64,000 bases of DNA from Oleomonas cavernae (GTDB lineage Bacteria; Pseudomonadota; Alphaproteobacteria; Zavarziniales; Zavarziniaceae), in assembly GCF_003590945.1 (NCBI RefSeq), contig NZ_QYUK01000016.1:372001-436000 (forward strand). The letters are read 5' to 3'. The translations under genes and the position numbers were made by a program. Within the stretch, counting starts at the first letter, position 1. Each line of letters begins with the position of its first letter. Under the pieces are notes generated by a model. It saw only the letters and a program-made list of their open reading frames with translations. It was not told where the DNA came from and made no database searches. This document shows, piece after piece, positions 1 through 11,070 of the stretch.

Positions 1-284
1 AGGTCGGCGCGCAGCGAGCGGGTCAGCATGGCCACCGCCGGCGTCGGCATCGGGCCGACCAGCATCACATCCATGCCCACGGCGACGAAGCCTGCCTGCA
101 GCGCCGCCTCGAGCATGTAGCCCGACAGGCGCGTGTCCTTGCCGATCACCACGCGCGGCCGGTGCGCGCCCTTCTGGAACAGCCGCCCGGCCGCCTGGCC
201 CACCGCCAGGGCCAGTTCGGCCGTCATCGGATCGGTATTGGCGAGGCCGCGGATCCCGTCGGTGCCGAACAGCTTGCGCGTCAT
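1..284 (-). CDS. glmM: Phosphoglucosamine mutase, N-terminal part (cut by window edge)
   Basis: Encodes the first 94 residues of GlmM, which interconverts glucosamine-6-phosphate and glucosamine-1-phosphate on the way to UDP-GlcNAc for peptidoglycan and LPS. The protein opens with [13 protein letters not shown], the hallmark N-terminus of the family, followed by the conserved [13 protein letters not shown] stretch and a GPMPTPAVA stretch. The window ends just before the active-site phosphoserine loop, so catalysis cannot be checked. The ATG at 282-284 gives exactly the family's usual N-terminus. It lies downstream of folP on the same strand with about 100 bp between them; ftsH-folP-glmM is a widespread gene order. 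Confidence 0.96.
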   Translation of the reverse strand, partial: MTRKLFGTDGIRGLANTDPMTAELALAVGQAAGRLFQKGAHRPRVVIGKDTRLSGYMLEAALQAGFVAVGMDVMLVGPMPTPAVAMLTRSLRAD

Positions 285-387
285 TTATCTCAGGCCCTCA
301 AGCGCCGGGCGGCCGCATCCACGGCCTGGGCTCGCTTCGCTGAAGCTTCGCGGGGCCGCAATGGCCCATTGATCATCGTTGTTGGTA

Positions 388-1404
388 TCACAGGACAGAC
401 AGGGCACGCCAGATTGTCACGGCCTGCACGGTCTCGGCCACGTCATGCACGCGCAGGATCCGGGCACCGCGGTCCAGGCCCGCCATCGCGGCCGCCAGCG
501 AGCCGGGCAGTCGGCCATCGGCGGGGATGTCGCCATTCAGCCGACCGATGAAGGACTTGCGGCTGACCCCCAGCAGGATCGGCAGACGCAGGGCATGGAG
601 CGCGTGCAGCCCGTCGATCAGGGCCAGGTTATGGGCCACGGTCTTGGCAAAGCCGATGCCGGGATCGACGATCAGCCGCCCCCGGTCGATGCCCGCCGCC
701 TGGGCCAGGGCGCAGCTCGACGCCAGTTCCGCGACCACCTCGAACAGCACGTCGCCATAGCGCGGATCCTGCTGCATGGTCTGGGGCGTGCCCCTGGTGT
801 GCATCAGGATCACCGGGCAGCCGATCGTCGCCAGATAGGGCGCCGCCGCAGGGTCGAAGGCCAGGGCCGAGACATCGTTGACGATCGTGGCCCCGGCGGC
901 GAGCGCCGCCTGCATGACGGCGGCCTTGCGGGTATCGACCGACACGGGCACGCCGAACGGCGCCGCCGCGGCGATCACCGGGCAGACCCGGTCGATTTCT
1001 TCCTGGACCGAAACCTCGGCCGAGCCGGGGCGGGTCGACTCGCCACCGATGTCCAGGATATCGGCTCCGGCCGCGACCAGCCGCTCGGCATGCTGGACGC
1101 CGGCCGCCCCCTGGAACCGCCCGCCGTCCGAGAAACTGTCGGGCGTCACGTTGACGATGCCCATGACCAGCGGCCGCTCGCCGGGCAGGCCCAGGGCGGC
1201 CAGCGGATCGGCCGGCGGGGTGTAACCGGGCGCGGCATCGAGGGGCAGGATGTCGCGGTGGACCGCGCCCCCGGCGCGGCGCGCGCGGGCATGCCTTGTG
1301 AAGGCCAGGCCCGGGGCCAGGGCCAGGGCGAGGCCGGCGCCGATCAGCGCCTGCGCTTCGGCGCCGCGCACGAGCCCCAGGGGCGATATCTGTTCGTCGA
1401 TCAT
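388..1404 (-). CDS. folP: Dihydropteroate synthase
   Basis: Condenses 6-hydroxymethyl-dihydropterin diphosphate with p-aminobenzoate to make dihydropteroate in folate synthesis; it is the sulfonamide target. Family marks are visible: VMGIVNVTPDSFSDGG (pterin/phosphate loop), DIGGESTRPGS, a VSVDT segment and a late LLGVSRKSFIG segment. The frame is open further upstream to about 1479, but that extension reads through a GC-rich intergenic repeat, so I take the ATG at 1402-1404 (MIDEQISPLG), giving 338 aa. An N-terminal extension of about 100 residues before the TIM barrel is common in alphaproteobacterial FolP. Co-directional between ftsH and glmM. Confidence 0.95.
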   Translation of the reverse strand: MIDEQISPLGLVRGAEAQALIGAGLALALAPGLAFTRHARARRAGGAVHRDILPLDAAPGYTPPADPLAALGLPGERPLVMGIVNVTPDSFSDGGRFQGAAGVQHAERLVAAGADILDIGGESTRPGSAEVSVQEEIDRVCPVIAAAAPFGVPVSVDTRKAAVMQAALAAGATIVNDVSALAFDPAAAPYLATIGCPVILMHTRGTPQTMQQDPRYGDVLFEVVAELASSCALAQAAGIDRGRLIVDPGIGFAKTVAHNLALIDGLHALHALRLPILLGVSRKSFIGRLNGDIPADGRLPGSLAAAMAGLDRGARILRVHDVAETVQAVTIWRALSVL

Positions 1405-1417
1405 CGCTGGATGGATC

Positions 1418-1512
1418 CCCTCGCCCCCGCAGGGGGAGAGGGTCAGGGTGAGGGGGTGTCCGGGCCCTGCGCCCCTCACCCCGGCCCTCTCCCCGCAAGC
1501 GGGGCGAGGGAG
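1418..1512. repeat. GC-rich intergenic palindromic repeat (family A)
   Basis: Between folP and ftsH lie two inverted, G/C-biased arms: ccccgcagggggagagggtc near 1426 and a matching ccctctccccgcaagcgggg near 1485. The same arrangement recurs between tolB and tolA at 8231-8374. It could act as a transcription terminator or mRNA stabiliser, but its recurrence fits a dispersed REP-like element. It reads as protein in some frames, which would wrongly lengthen folP. Confidence 0.75.
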
Positions 1513-1522
1513 CGGTTCGCGC

Positions 1523-3454
<1,932 letters not shown>

Positions 3455-3565
3455 GTGACTGGACCTTTCCTACCGGCACGCCGCCGGCGTTCCGCGCGAT
3501 CGCGGCAACTCATACGTCTTCATAAAATAATGTGCTGCCGCCGGTAAACAACACCTTGCCCGGAT

Positions 3566-4828
3566 TCAGGCAGAAATCACTTGTGCTGCACGATAACGCA
3601 CATTGGCTGCCGTTGGATCCCCGAAATCGAGCGCGGGGACGGCAATCAGGCCCGCAGCGTCGAAAATCGCCGGCATCACCGCCCGCCGCGGCGGCGAAAG
3701 ACGAGGCATCCCCTGGGCCTGATGGGCCCCCAAGGCGCGCACGGTCACGGGCCGGGGGCCTGCCTGAACCTCGAACCGCCCGTCCCACAGCCCCAGCTCG
3801 CCGGCGCCCAGGGGCAGATCGGGGCCGAGCCAGCGCGCCTCGCGCAGCACGGTGACCCGCTCCCGGCCGGCCAGGAAGCGGCACGCCCCCAGGGTGCCGC
3901 CGGGAAAGGCCTCGCCCGTATCGGCCAGGATTTCGGCCAGGCGGGCCAGGCGATCCCGCCGCGGGGCATATTGCCCGCCGCCCACGGCCGTGATCAGCCG
4001 CGCCAGCACCCGTTCGACGATCGGCGCCGGCTGCCCGGCCAGTGCCGCCCGGACGATCGTCCCCTCGCCCCAGGGCGACAGGCGCAGGGCATCGACCGCC
4101 AGGTGCCGCACCGCCACCGCGACAGCCTCCCGGTCCCGGCGCAGGCGCGATGCCGTGTCGGCCAGGCGCCCAGCGGTCAATTCCAGGGTCGCCATGGCCC
4201 GGCGCGTCGACACCCGCTGGAACCGGTCGTCCTGGTTCATCGGGTCGGCCACCGGGGCCAGGCCCGCGTCCAGGACCAGCCGCAGCAGGTCTTCGCGCGC
4301 GATTTCCAGCACGGGCCGCAGCAGCCGCACGCCGTCCACCAGGCGCAGGGGCGCCATGGCCGCCAGCCCGTCGAGGCCGCTGCCGCGCAGCAGGCGCAGG
4401 AGCACCGTCTCGGCCTGGTCATCGCGGCTGTGCCCGGTCAGCAGGTGCAGCACCCCGGCCTGGCGGCACCAGGCGGTGAGCAATTCGTAGCGGGCCGCGC
4501 GGGCAGCCGCTTCCAGGTCGGCATCGCCCAGCGCCCACCCCACCCGCAGCGTGACATGGGCGTGCCCCAGGGCCAGGGCCGCCTGGGCGACGTAGCCGGC
4601 TTCGGCGGCCGCTTCGGGGCGCAGGCCGTGATCGACGGTCAAGACCGTCAGCCGGGCCCCGCGCGATTGGGCCCAGGCATCGCACAGCAGCATCAGGCCC
4701 AGGCTGTCGGCCCCGCCGGACACCGCGACGGCCAGATGGGGGCTGGCCTCGAACGGGCCGAAACCGTCGAGCGTCTCGGCCACCCGCTCGAAGATCTCCC
4801 TGAGGTGGAGGTCCTCGTCGCTCAACAC
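3566..4828 (-). CDS. tilS: tRNA(Ile)-lysidine synthase
   Basis: Adds lysine to C34 of tRNA-Ile(CAU) so that it reads AUA and is charged with isoleucine. The N-terminal PP-loop ATPase motif SGGADS sits at about residues 37-42, and the downstream family signatures TVDHGLR and TGHSRDDQAETVLLRLLRG are present. The product has 420 aa, a normal length that includes the C-terminal substrate-binding domains. The apparent start is a GTG at 4826-4828, with a TTG as the next codon; neither has a strong Shine-Dalgarno sequence, so the exact start is open. It lies between cpoB and ftsH, a conserved alphaproteobacterial position. Confidence 0.94.
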   Translation of the reverse strand: MLSDEDLHLREIFERVAETLDGFGPFEASPHLAVAVSGGADSLGLMLLCDAWAQSRGARLTVLTVDHGLRPEAAAEAGYVAQAALALGHAHVTLRVGWALGDADLEAAARAARYELLTAWCRQAGVLHLLTGHSRDDQAETVLLRLLRGSGLDGLAAMAPLRLVDGVRLLRPVLEIAREDLLRLVLDAGLAPVADPMNQDDRFQRVSTRRAMATLELTAGRLADTASRLRRDREAVAVAVRHLAVDALRLSPWGEGTIVRAALAGQPAPIVERVLARLITAVGGGQYAPRRDRLARLAEILADTGEAFPGGTLGACRFLAGRERVTVLREARWLGPDLPLGAGELGLWDGRFEVQAGPRPVTVRALGAHQAQGMPRLSPPRRAVMPAIFDAAGLIAVPALDFGDPTAANVRYRAAQVISA

Positions 4829-4870
4829 CGGCCTAGACCGATTTTTCCGAATGGCGCGCCATCTTCAATC

Positions 4871-4976
4871 GTCATGACCGGGCTTGTCCCGGTCATCCAC
4901 GTCGGGACGAGCCACTTCCGTTGAAGAAAGAGGCAGCTTGCCGACGTGGATGGCCGGGACTTCGCCCGGCCATGAC
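4871..4976. repeat. Intergenic palindromic repeat (family B)
   Basis: Between cpoB and tilS. The left arm (about 4871-4905, starting gtcatgaccgggcttgtccc) and the right arm (about 4941-4976, ending gcccggccatgac) are roughly inverted copies, each with its own small hairpin. Such mobile palindromic units are common between genes in Alphaproteobacteria. The remaining intergenic sequence shows no gene. Confidence 0.75.
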
Positions 4977-5022
4977 GAGTTTGGGGGTGAGCACGGCAAG
5001 AAGACCGCCCAAGGAACCGGCC

Positions 5023-5919
5023 CTAGGGGCAGCCGGCGGCTTTGCGCTCGCGGTCGGCCCGGCTCTTGATGGTTTGGCTGGCGTCGGCGTAGCGGGTGGG
5101 CAGTTCGGCCAGGACCTGGCAGCCTTTGTCCTTCTGGTTCATCTGGATCAGGCTCATGCCCAGCTTGAGGAAGCTGTCGGGCGCCTTGGCGCTGCCCGGA
5201 TAGGTCTTGATGCCGTCGAGGAAGGCCTTGGCCGCGAGATCGTAGTTGCCGCGGACATAATAGGTCTCGCCCAGCCAGTACTGGGCATTGCCCGCCAGCT
5301 TGTCCGAGCCGAAGGCGGCGATGAAGGACTTGAGCTCGCCTTCCGCCTGGTCGTATTCGCCGCGGCGCAGCGAGCCCAAGGCCTTGTCATAGGCGGTCAG
5401 CGCCGCCGGCGAGGACGAGGCCGGGCTGGGCCCGCCGGGATTGCCGCCGCCGGTGGCGGGCGGCGGGGCGGCCGGGGTGGCCGCCGCGGTCGTCGCGGGC
5501 GGCGGGCTCGAGGGCGCAGGGGCCGCGCCAGCACCAGCGGCACCAGCCCCGGCCGCGGGGGCGCCGCCGGCCAGCACGCCGGTGGCCTGCTCGAGCCGGT
5601 TCAGGCGGAATTCGGTGTCTTCCTGGAGGTTCTTCAGCTTGGCATCGACCTGTTCGGCCGAATTCTGCGCTTCCTCGATCTTGCCGGTCATCCGGCGGAT
5701 CTCTTCTTCCAGGGCCGACAGGCGCAGTTCCAACTGGGCGGCGGCGCCCGGCGCCACGGTGCTCTGGGCCAGGTGCAGTTCGGTCACCGTTTGCGACATC
5801 TGCGCCAGTTGCTCGCGCAGGGCGCCCAGGTCGGCGGGGGCCTGGGCCAGGGCCGGCCACGCCAGGCCCGCCATCAGCGCGGCGCCGGCGACGACATGAC
5901 GAAGAGTGCGGCTCACCAT
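5023..5919 (-). CDS. cpoB: Tol-Pal system coordinator CpoB (YbgF)
   Basis: Periplasmic protein that links peptidoglycan synthesis with Tol-Pal constriction during division. The 298-aa product starts with a signal peptide (cleavage near WPALA-QA, about residue 26), followed by a coiled-coil trimerisation segment rich in Gln/Leu/Glu (about 30-110). A low-complexity Ala/Pro linker follows (about 115-175). The C-terminal TPR domain includes GNAQYWLGETYYVRGNYDLA, the typical YbgF/CpoB repeat. It is last in the tolQ-R-A-B-pal-cpoB cluster. The start ATG at 5917-5919 gives a proper signal sequence. Confidence 0.95.
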   Translation of the reverse strand: MVSRTLRHVVAGAALMAGLAWPALAQAPADLGALREQLAQMSQTVTELHLAQSTVAPGAAAQLELRLSALEEEIRRMTGKIEEAQNSAEQVDAKLKNLQEDTEFRLNRLEQATGVLAGGAPAAGAGAAGAGAAPAPSSPPPATTAAATPAAPPPATGGGNPGGPSPASSSPAALTAYDKALGSLRRGEYDQAEGELKSFIAAFGSDKLAGNAQYWLGETYYVRGNYDLAAKAFLDGIKTYPGSAKAPDSFLKLGMSLIQMNQKDKGCQVLAELPTRYADASQTIKSRADRERKAAGCP

Positions 5920-6021
5920 CAGGGTTTTCCTCGAATCGGTCGCGACAACGCGTGGCCCGCGTCTCGCTACTCGTTTTAGATAACGTTCAAGTGGGGCAAA
6001 AGCGCGGCGTCGGCCCGATCA

Positions 6022-6058
6022 AAGAAAAAGCCCGCCCCGGTATGCCGGAGCGGGCCTT
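6022..6058 (-). terminator. Rho-independent terminator after pal
   Basis: On the minus strand an 11-bp GC-rich stem (arms 6045-6055 and 6030-6040, one mismatch) with a 4-nt loop is followed by CTTTTTCTTT. It lies 34 bp past the pal stop codon and should separate pal from cpoB transcription at least partly. Confidence 0.85.
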
Positions 6059-6091
6059 CTCGATCGGCGGTGGCGCGAACGCCGGCCGTGA

Positions 6092-6577
6092 TCAGTTCAC
6101 GCGGCTGAAGCCACGACGGTTCTGGGCCCACGAGGTCTCGTCCGAACCGACCGCGAAGGGGCGGTCCTTGCCGTAGGACACGGTCTGCAGGCGGTTGGCG
6201 TCGACGCCCAACGAGATCAGGTAGGCGCGGGCCGAATTGGCACGACGCTCGCCCAGGGCTAGGTTGTACTCGCGGGTGCCGCGCTCGTCGCAATGACCTT
6301 CGACGGTCAGGGTGACGGCCGGATACTTGGCCAGCCAGGCCGCCTGGGCCTGCAGGGTGCGCTGGCCTTCCGAGGTCAGGGTCGAGCTGTCGGTGTCGAA
6401 GAACACGCTGTCGCCAGCCGAAGCCGCGAGGCCTTCCTGCGTGGCGCCGAGGTCGCCGGGGGTGGTCACGCCGGTGTTGGCACCGCTACCAGCGGGCTCG
6501 GAGGACGAGCAGGCCGCGACGATAAACAGGGCGGCGACAAGGCTGGCGATCTTGTAACCGGGATGAGTGAAGCGCAT
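6092..6577 (-). CDS. pal: Peptidoglycan-associated lipoprotein Pal
   Basis: Outer-membrane lipoprotein that tethers the outer membrane to peptidoglycan and binds TolB. The 161-aa form starts at the ATG 6575-6577, preceded by CAGGAG. It has a signal peptide with lipobox ending VAAC (lipidated Cys at about 23), a Ser/Gly-rich linker and an OmpA-like domain with FDTDSSTLTSEGQ and EGHCDERGTREYNLALGERR, the peptidoglycan-binding signature. A longer open frame upstream to 6715 lacks family similarity and would bury the signal peptide. It lies downstream of tolB with about 190 bp between them, so it may have its own promoter there. Confidence 0.97.
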   Translation of the reverse strand: MRFTHPGYKIASLVAALFIVAACSSSEPAGSGANTGVTTPGDLGATQEGLAASAGDSVFFDTDSSTLTSEGQRTLQAQAAWLAKYPAVTLTVEGHCDERGTREYNLALGERRANSARAYLISLGVDANRLQTVSYGKDRPFAVGSDETSWAQNRRGFSRVN

Positions 6578-6765
6578 AGCAATAGGACTCCTGGAGGTGC
6601 AGCGCTGTCGAGCGCGCCGGGCGGGTGGTATTCGCTTGGTTGCGAAACTAGCAGTTCGCACTTGCGAAATCCACAGCCCGCATAGCGCGGAAGGACGCAG
6701 GGGCATGGTTAACACCCCTGCTATCCTTGGTTCTAGTGCATATCCGCAACACTGTGCCCTATTTG

Positions 6766-8103
6766 TCAGGGATTCAGCGGCGACCAGGCCGGGTCTGAGC
6801 CGTCGAGCGGGGTCGGCAGCAGCCGCTCGTTGAACCCGGTGACGTCGACCGTATAGAGCTTGACCGAGCCCGAAGCGCCCGGCGATTGGCGGAAAAAGGC
6901 GATAACCCGGCCGTTTGGCGCCCAGGTCGGGGCTTCGTCCAGGAAGCTTTCGGTCAGGATGCGCTCGCCCGAGCCGTCCGGCGCCATCACGCCGATCGAG
7001 AAACGGCCACCCTTCATCTTGGTGAAAGCAATGAGATCACCGCGGGGTGACCATACCGGGGTAGCATAGCGGCCATCGCCGAACGAGATGCGCTTACCCC
7101 CGCCGCCGCCCGCGCCCATGATGTAGAGCTGCTGCGAACCGCCCGCGTCGGAGTTGTAGACGATCTGGCCGCCGTCGGGCGAATAGCTGGGCGAGGTTTC
7201 GATCGCCCCGCCCGAGGTCAGCCGGGTGATCTTGCGGGTGCGCAGGTCGACATTATAGAGGTCGGTATTGCCGTCCTTGGCCATGGACATGACCACGCGG
7301 TTGCCGTCGGGCGAGAAGCGCGGGGCAAAGGTCATGCCCGGGAAATCGCCCAGCACTTCCTGCTGGCCTGAGTCGATGTTGAACAGATAGACCCGCGGCT
7401 TGTCGTTGAAATAGGACATGTAGGTGATGGTCTGGTCGCGCGGCGAGAACCGCGGCGTGAGCACCAGATCCTTGCCCGAGGTCAGGAAGCGATGGTTGGC
7501 ACCGTCCTGGTCCATGATCGCGAGGCGCTTGACCCGCCGGTTCTTCGGCCCCGATTCCGAGACATAGACGATCCGCGTATCGAAATAGCCTTCCTCGCCG
7601 GTCAGGCGCTTGTAGATCGTGTCGGCAATGATATGCGCGACCCGGCGCCAGTTGGCCGAATCGGCCGTGAAGGCGGTGCCGGTGAGCTGTTGCTCGGAGT
7701 TGGCATCCCAAAGGCGGAATTCGAAGGCGGTCTTGCCCCCTTGCGGGGTGACCTTGCCGGCGACAAGGGAATCGGCACCGGCGCTGCGCCAGTTTGCCAG
7801 CGCCGGCTGGCTCTGAATCTGGTCGGGGGTCTGCGGAAAGGTGCCGGGCGGAAGGGGCTTGAACAGGCCCGAGCGTTCCAGATCGGCGCTGATGACCTGA
7901 GCGACCTGGGCACCGAGATCGCCACCGGCGAAACTCGGCACGGCAATTGGGATTGGCTGAAAATTGCCGCCACCAACAATAATTTGCGTTGGGCTCTGGG
8001 CCATGGCCGGGCCGGCAAATGCCAGCCCTAGTGCTGCTGCCACTCCCAGTACCAGCACTTTCAATCTTGGGCGGGCATGCGTCGCGGTCATCGATCTATC
8101 CAT
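6766..8103 (-). CDS. tolB: Tol-Pal translocation protein TolB
   Basis: Periplasmic beta-propeller that shuttles between Pal and TolA. The 445-aa product has a signal peptide ending near FAGPAMAQ (about 36), an N-terminal alpha/beta domain and then six WD40-like PD40 repeats visible as recurring SPDG/SPRGD units (for example [32 protein letters not shown]). Length and order are normal. The start is ATG 8101-8103; an internal ATG four codons later is an alternative. It is separated from tolA by a palindromic repeat. Confidence 0.97.
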   Translation of the reverse strand: MDRSMTATHARPRLKVLVLGVAAALGLAFAGPAMAQSPTQIIVGGGNFQPIPIAVPSFAGGDLGAQVAQVISADLERSGLFKPLPPGTFPQTPDQIQSQPALANWRSAGADSLVAGKVTPQGGKTAFEFRLWDANSEQQLTGTAFTADSANWRRVAHIIADTIYKRLTGEEGYFDTRIVYVSESGPKNRRVKRLAIMDQDGANHRFLTSGKDLVLTPRFSPRDQTITYMSYFNDKPRVYLFNIDSGQQEVLGDFPGMTFAPRFSPDGNRVVMSMAKDGNTDLYNVDLRTRKITRLTSGGAIETSPSYSPDGGQIVYNSDAGGSQQLYIMGAGGGGGKRISFGDGRYATPVWSPRGDLIAFTKMKGGRFSIGVMAPDGSGERILTESFLDEAPTWAPNGRVIAFFRQSPGASGSVKLYTVDVTGFNERLLPTPLDGSDPAWSPLNP

Positions 8104-8230
8104 CGCAGGTCGTCACCGAATCAGTTTGCCGAAGCTAGGCAGGAAAAATGGCAAAGGCGGGGCGGCTATACCACCTCACCCGCAACCAAATCGGGTCCGC
8201 CCGAACACTTTCGCGAAAACTGTGCTTTTT

Positions 8231-8374
8231 CTCCCTCTCCGCCCTTCAGGGGGGAGAGGGCCGGGGTGAGGTGGGTTCTCGGGCCAAGCGGTGCCTGTTG
8301 GAGCCACCACCTCACCCTTCCCCTCGCTACGCGACGGGCCCCTTCCCTCTCCCCCGCAAGCGGCGGAGAGGGAG
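8231..8374. repeat. GC-rich intergenic palindromic repeat (family A)
   Basis: A second copy of the element seen at 1418-1512, lying between the tolB start and the tolA stop. The arms contain ccctctccgcccttcagggg near 8233 and ccctctcccccgcaagcggc near 8345, with a ggtgaggtgg/ccacctcaccc inner arm. It may weaken read-through from tolA into tolB. Nothing else was seen in this 273-bp gap. Confidence 0.75.
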
Positions 8375-8376
8375 CA

Positions 8377-9351
8377 TCAGCCGCCGACGCCGACATCGCC
8401 AGGGGTAAAGACAATCTCCAAATACTGCCAGCGGGCGTATTTTTCGGGATTGAGATTCTTCAGTGGGTTGCAGCTCGGCTTGAAAAAGGCGGTGTAGGCA
8501 TCACGGAAGAAGGAGCTGTACCGATCGCTACCGGCGCCGGTCCCGCTAACGAATTCGGGATTTCCGATCATCACCCCTGTCCTGTCATAGCGAACCCTGA
8601 AGATTACAGTGGAGCCGGCAAATGCAGTCGATCCTGGATCAACCCGGCGACACGACTGCAATTGCTGGACAATTTTGCTGACCTCCGAGCTGCTCAGCGG
8701 CTTGCTCGGATCGTTGTTGTTCTGCGTTTCCTTGTTCGGCTTGTCCGAGGCCTCGGCCTTGGGCGGCGGCGCCCCCGGCTTCTCCGTCGAGCGGTCGTTG
8801 AGCAAGGCGTCGAGGTCCGACAGGACGTCGGGCTTCTGTTCCGTCGGCTTGGTCGGCTTGGGCTTGGCCGGCTTGGGTTTCTCCGGCTCCTTGGGTTTCT
8901 CGGGCGGCTTGGGCTTTTCCGGTTCCTTGGGCTTTTCCGGCGTCGGCTTTTCGGGCTTGGGCGGGGTCGGCTCGGGGACCTGGCTTTGCACCGGATCGGG
9001 CGGCGGCACGTCCTGGGCGACCTGGGGCGGCGCCGGCTTGCTCTGCGGTGTCGGCGGCTTGGGCGGGGTCGGCGTGGGCGGTTCGGGCGTGGGCGGGGTC
9101 ACGCTGGGCGGCGGCGGGGTCTCGCGCACCGTCTCGCTGGGCGGCAGCGGCTTGCTGGTGGGGGCCGGCGGCACCGGCGTCTGCACGCGCTTAGGGGGCG
9201 CCGGGTTGGCCCGTTCGGTGATGACGTCGACGATCTCGACCGAAATGATCTCGGGCTCGGGCAGCGGCCGGGCGAGTTGCGGCAGGCCGAACACCAGGAG
9301 GGCGATCAGCAGGAGATGCAGGATACCGGATGCAATCGCGCCCTTACGCAT
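8377..9351 (-). CDS. tolA: TolA-like energy-transducing envelope protein
   Basis: Inner-membrane protein that spans the periplasm and connects TolQR with TolB/Pal. The 324-aa product has an N-terminal TM anchor (about residues 7-24) and a long Pro/Lys/Glu-rich extended domain (about 50-210) with tandem EKPKEPEKPKPP-like repeats. The C-terminal globular domain (about 225-324) contains a paired-Cys segment and a GDVGVGG end. The linker is proline-rich rather than the Ala-rich helix of E. coli TolA, as often in Alphaproteobacteria. Position directly after tolQ-tolR supports TolA over TonB. Confidence 0.93.
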   Translation of the reverse strand: MRKGAIASGILHLLLIALLVFGLPQLARPLPEPEIISVEIVDVITERANPAPPKRVQTPVPPAPTSKPLPPSETVRETPPPPSVTPPTPEPPTPTPPKPPTPQSKPAPPQVAQDVPPPDPVQSQVPEPTPPKPEKPTPEKPKEPEKPKPPEKPKEPEKPKPAKPKPTKPTEQKPDVLSDLDALLNDRSTEKPGAPPPKAEASDKPNKETQNNNDPSKPLSSSEVSKIVQQLQSCRRVDPGSTAFAGSTVIFRVRYDRTGVMIGNPEFVSGTGAGSDRYSSFFRDAYTAFFKPSCNPLKNLNPEKYARWQYLEIVFTPGDVGVGG

Positions 9352-9388
9352 GATGCCGCCTTGGGCTCCTCGACTATTACGCTACGCG

Positions 9389-9823
9389 TTACTGGGCCGG
9401 CGGCAGCGCGATCAGCGCCACCTTGGTGAAGCCCGCGGCCTTGATCAGGCCCATGGTCTCCATCACCTTGCCGTAATTGATCGCCTGGTCGCCGCGGACA
9501 TAGATGCGCGTCTCGGGCCCGCCGGGTGCGGCCGCCTTCAACTGGTCGACCAGGGTGGCCGTGCCCACTTCCGCGTCGCCGATGAAGATCTTGCCCTGGC
9601 CGTCGACCGAGACGATCACCGGCTTGTCGTCCTGGGGCAGGCTGTCGGCCTGGGTGGTGGGGAGGTCGACGTTCACGCCCACGGTGAGCAGCGGGGCCGC
9701 CACCATGAACACGATCAGCAGCACCAGCATGACGTCGACCATGGGCGTCACGTTGATGTCGGCCATGGGGGCGCGGCTGCGCCGGCTGCGCCGGCCGCCG
9801 CCACCGCCGAGCGAGGCACCCAT
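9389..9823 (-). CDS. tolR: Tol-Pal proton channel subunit TolR (ExbD family)
   Basis: Partner of TolQ in the proton-driven motor. The 144-aa product has a short cytosolic N-terminus and a single TM containing the functional Asp in VDVMLVLLIVFMVAAPL. The periplasmic ExbD/TolR domain includes VSVDGQGKIFIG and IYVRGDQAINYGKVMETM. The length is standard. It starts at ATG 9821-9823, only 3 bp after the tolQ stop, which points to translational coupling. Confidence 0.96.
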   Translation of the reverse strand: MGASLGGGGGRRSRRSRAPMADINVTPMVDVMLVLLIVFMVAAPLLTVGVNVDLPTTQADSLPQDDKPVIVSVDGQGKIFIGDAEVGTATLVDQLKAAAPGGPETRIYVRGDQAINYGKVMETMGLIKAAGFTKVALIALPPAQ

Positions 9824-9826
9824 GGC

Positions 9827-10588
9827 TCAAGGCCTCCGTTCGTCGAGTTGGCGGGAGAGGATGGCCGAGAATTCATCGGCGAAACTCTCCAGCCGGCCCT
9901 CGAAACGGCCGACATCGGACGACAGCTTGTTGTAGGCGATGACCGCGGGGATGGCCGCGACCAGGCCCAAGGCGGTGGCAAACAGCGCCTCGGCGATGCC
10001 CGGCGCCACCACCGAGAGCGAGGTGTTCTTCGACAGGGCGATGGCCGAGAAGGAATTCATGATGCCCCACACCGTGCCGAACAGGCCGACGAAGGGCGCG
10101 GTCGAGCCGACCGTGGCGAGGAAGCCTAAGTAGCGTTCCAGCCCGTCGAGCTCGCGGTTCAGGGCCACGCGCATGACCTTGGAGATGCGCTCGCCCAGGC
10201 CGGTGGCGAGGTTCGCCGCCGGCTGGGTCAGGCGGTCGGTCGCCCGGCGCCATTCGCGCATGGCGGCGACGAAGACCAGGGCCATGGGATGTTCCGGCCG
10301 GCCGGCGATGCGGTCGTAGAGATCGTCGATCGAGTTGCCGGACCAGAAGGCTTCCTCGAACTGGTCGGCCTGGACCTGGACCCGGCGCAGCCGGCGCAGC
10401 TTGTCGATGATGATCGCCCAGGACCAGAACGAGGCCAGGATGAGCAGGACGACCACGATCTTGACGATCCAGTCGGCCTGCAGGAACAGGCCCAGGATCG
10501 ACATGTCCGGCGGGGTGGCGCCGCCCAGGCCGGTGGCGGCGATATCGCCCACGGGCGAGGTCAGGGGGGTCGCGGTCTCAGGGTTCAT
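9827..10588 (-). CDS. tolQ: Tol-Pal proton channel subunit TolQ (MotA/ExbB family)
   Basis: Polytopic subunit of the TolQR motor. The 253-aa product has an N-terminal TM (about 36-58), a long cytosolic loop and the paired TM segments typical of the family, with [13 protein letters not shown] in TM2 and a Pro/Ala-rich TM3 ([15 protein letters not shown]). The start ATG overlaps the ybgC stop by 4 bp, giving a tightly coupled ybgC-tolQ-tolR-tolA operon. Confidence 0.97.
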   Translation of the reverse strand: MNPETATPLTSPVGDIAATGLGGATPPDMSILGLFLQADWIVKIVVVLLILASFWSWAIIIDKLRRLRRVQVQADQFEEAFWSGNSIDDLYDRIAGRPEHPMALVFVAAMREWRRATDRLTQPAANLATGLGERISKVMRVALNRELDGLERYLGFLATVGSTAPFVGLFGTVWGIMNSFSAIALSKNTSLSVVAPGIAEALFATALGLVAAIPAVIAYNKLSSDVGRFEGRLESFADEFSAILSRQLDERRP

Positions 10589-11070
10589 CCGTGTTTTCCC
10601 GTATCACGAGGCATGTTTTGGGTCTCGAAGGGGGCGAAAGCGTGGCGAACCGGGTCCGGAAAGCGGCGCGGACGCCCGTTTCGGTCCAGGCAGGCGAGAC
10701 GAACCTGCGCCTGTGTCATAATTTCCTCACCCCGGCGCACGATCTGGACCGACTCCATGCTGGCGCCTTTCAGCACCTTCAGCCGGGTCTCGACCACCAG
10801 GGCATCGTCCAGCCGGGCCGGACGGGCATAGTCGATGTCGATGCGCTTGACCACGAAGGCCAGCGGGTCGTCGCCCTCCATCATAGCATTCTGGTCGATG
10901 CCGATCAGCCGGGCGAAATCGCTGCGCGCCCGTTCCATGAATTTGAGGTAATTGGCGTGATAGACGATGCCGCCGGCATCGGTGTCCTCGAAGAACACCC
11001 GCACGGGCAGCCAATGGGCGCCCTCGGCCAGGCTGCCCTGCTGCGGCGTGAGCGTCGCCCAATCAGGCAT
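10585..11070 (-). CDS. ybgC: Tol-Pal-associated acyl-CoA thioesterase YbgC
   Basis: Hot-dog-fold thioesterase acting on acyl-CoA or acyl-ACP, conserved at the head of tol-pal operons. The 161-aa product has the catalytic Asp motif [20 protein letters not shown] at about 29-48. The C-terminal part is standard for the 4-hydroxybenzoyl-CoA thioesterase subfamily. It overlaps the ruvB stop and the tolQ start, so the Holliday-junction genes and the tol genes may share transcripts. Confidence 0.95.
   Translation of the reverse strand: MPDWATLTPQQGSLAEGAHWLPVRVFFEDTDAGGIVYHANYLKFMERARSDFARLIGIDQNAMMEGDDPLAFVVKRIDIDYARPARLDDALVVETRLKVLKGASMESVQIVRRGEEIMTQAQVRLACLDRNGRPRRFPDPVRHAFAPFETQNMPRDTGKHG

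Noticed and set aside
1405-1479. An N-terminal extension of FolP.
   Set aside because: The added residues are a translation of the GC-rich family A repeat. The ATG at 1402-1404 is better supported.
4871-4976. Possible CRISPR-like repeats.
   Set aside because: Only a pair of inverted arms, no regular direct repeats with spacers, and no cas genes in the window.
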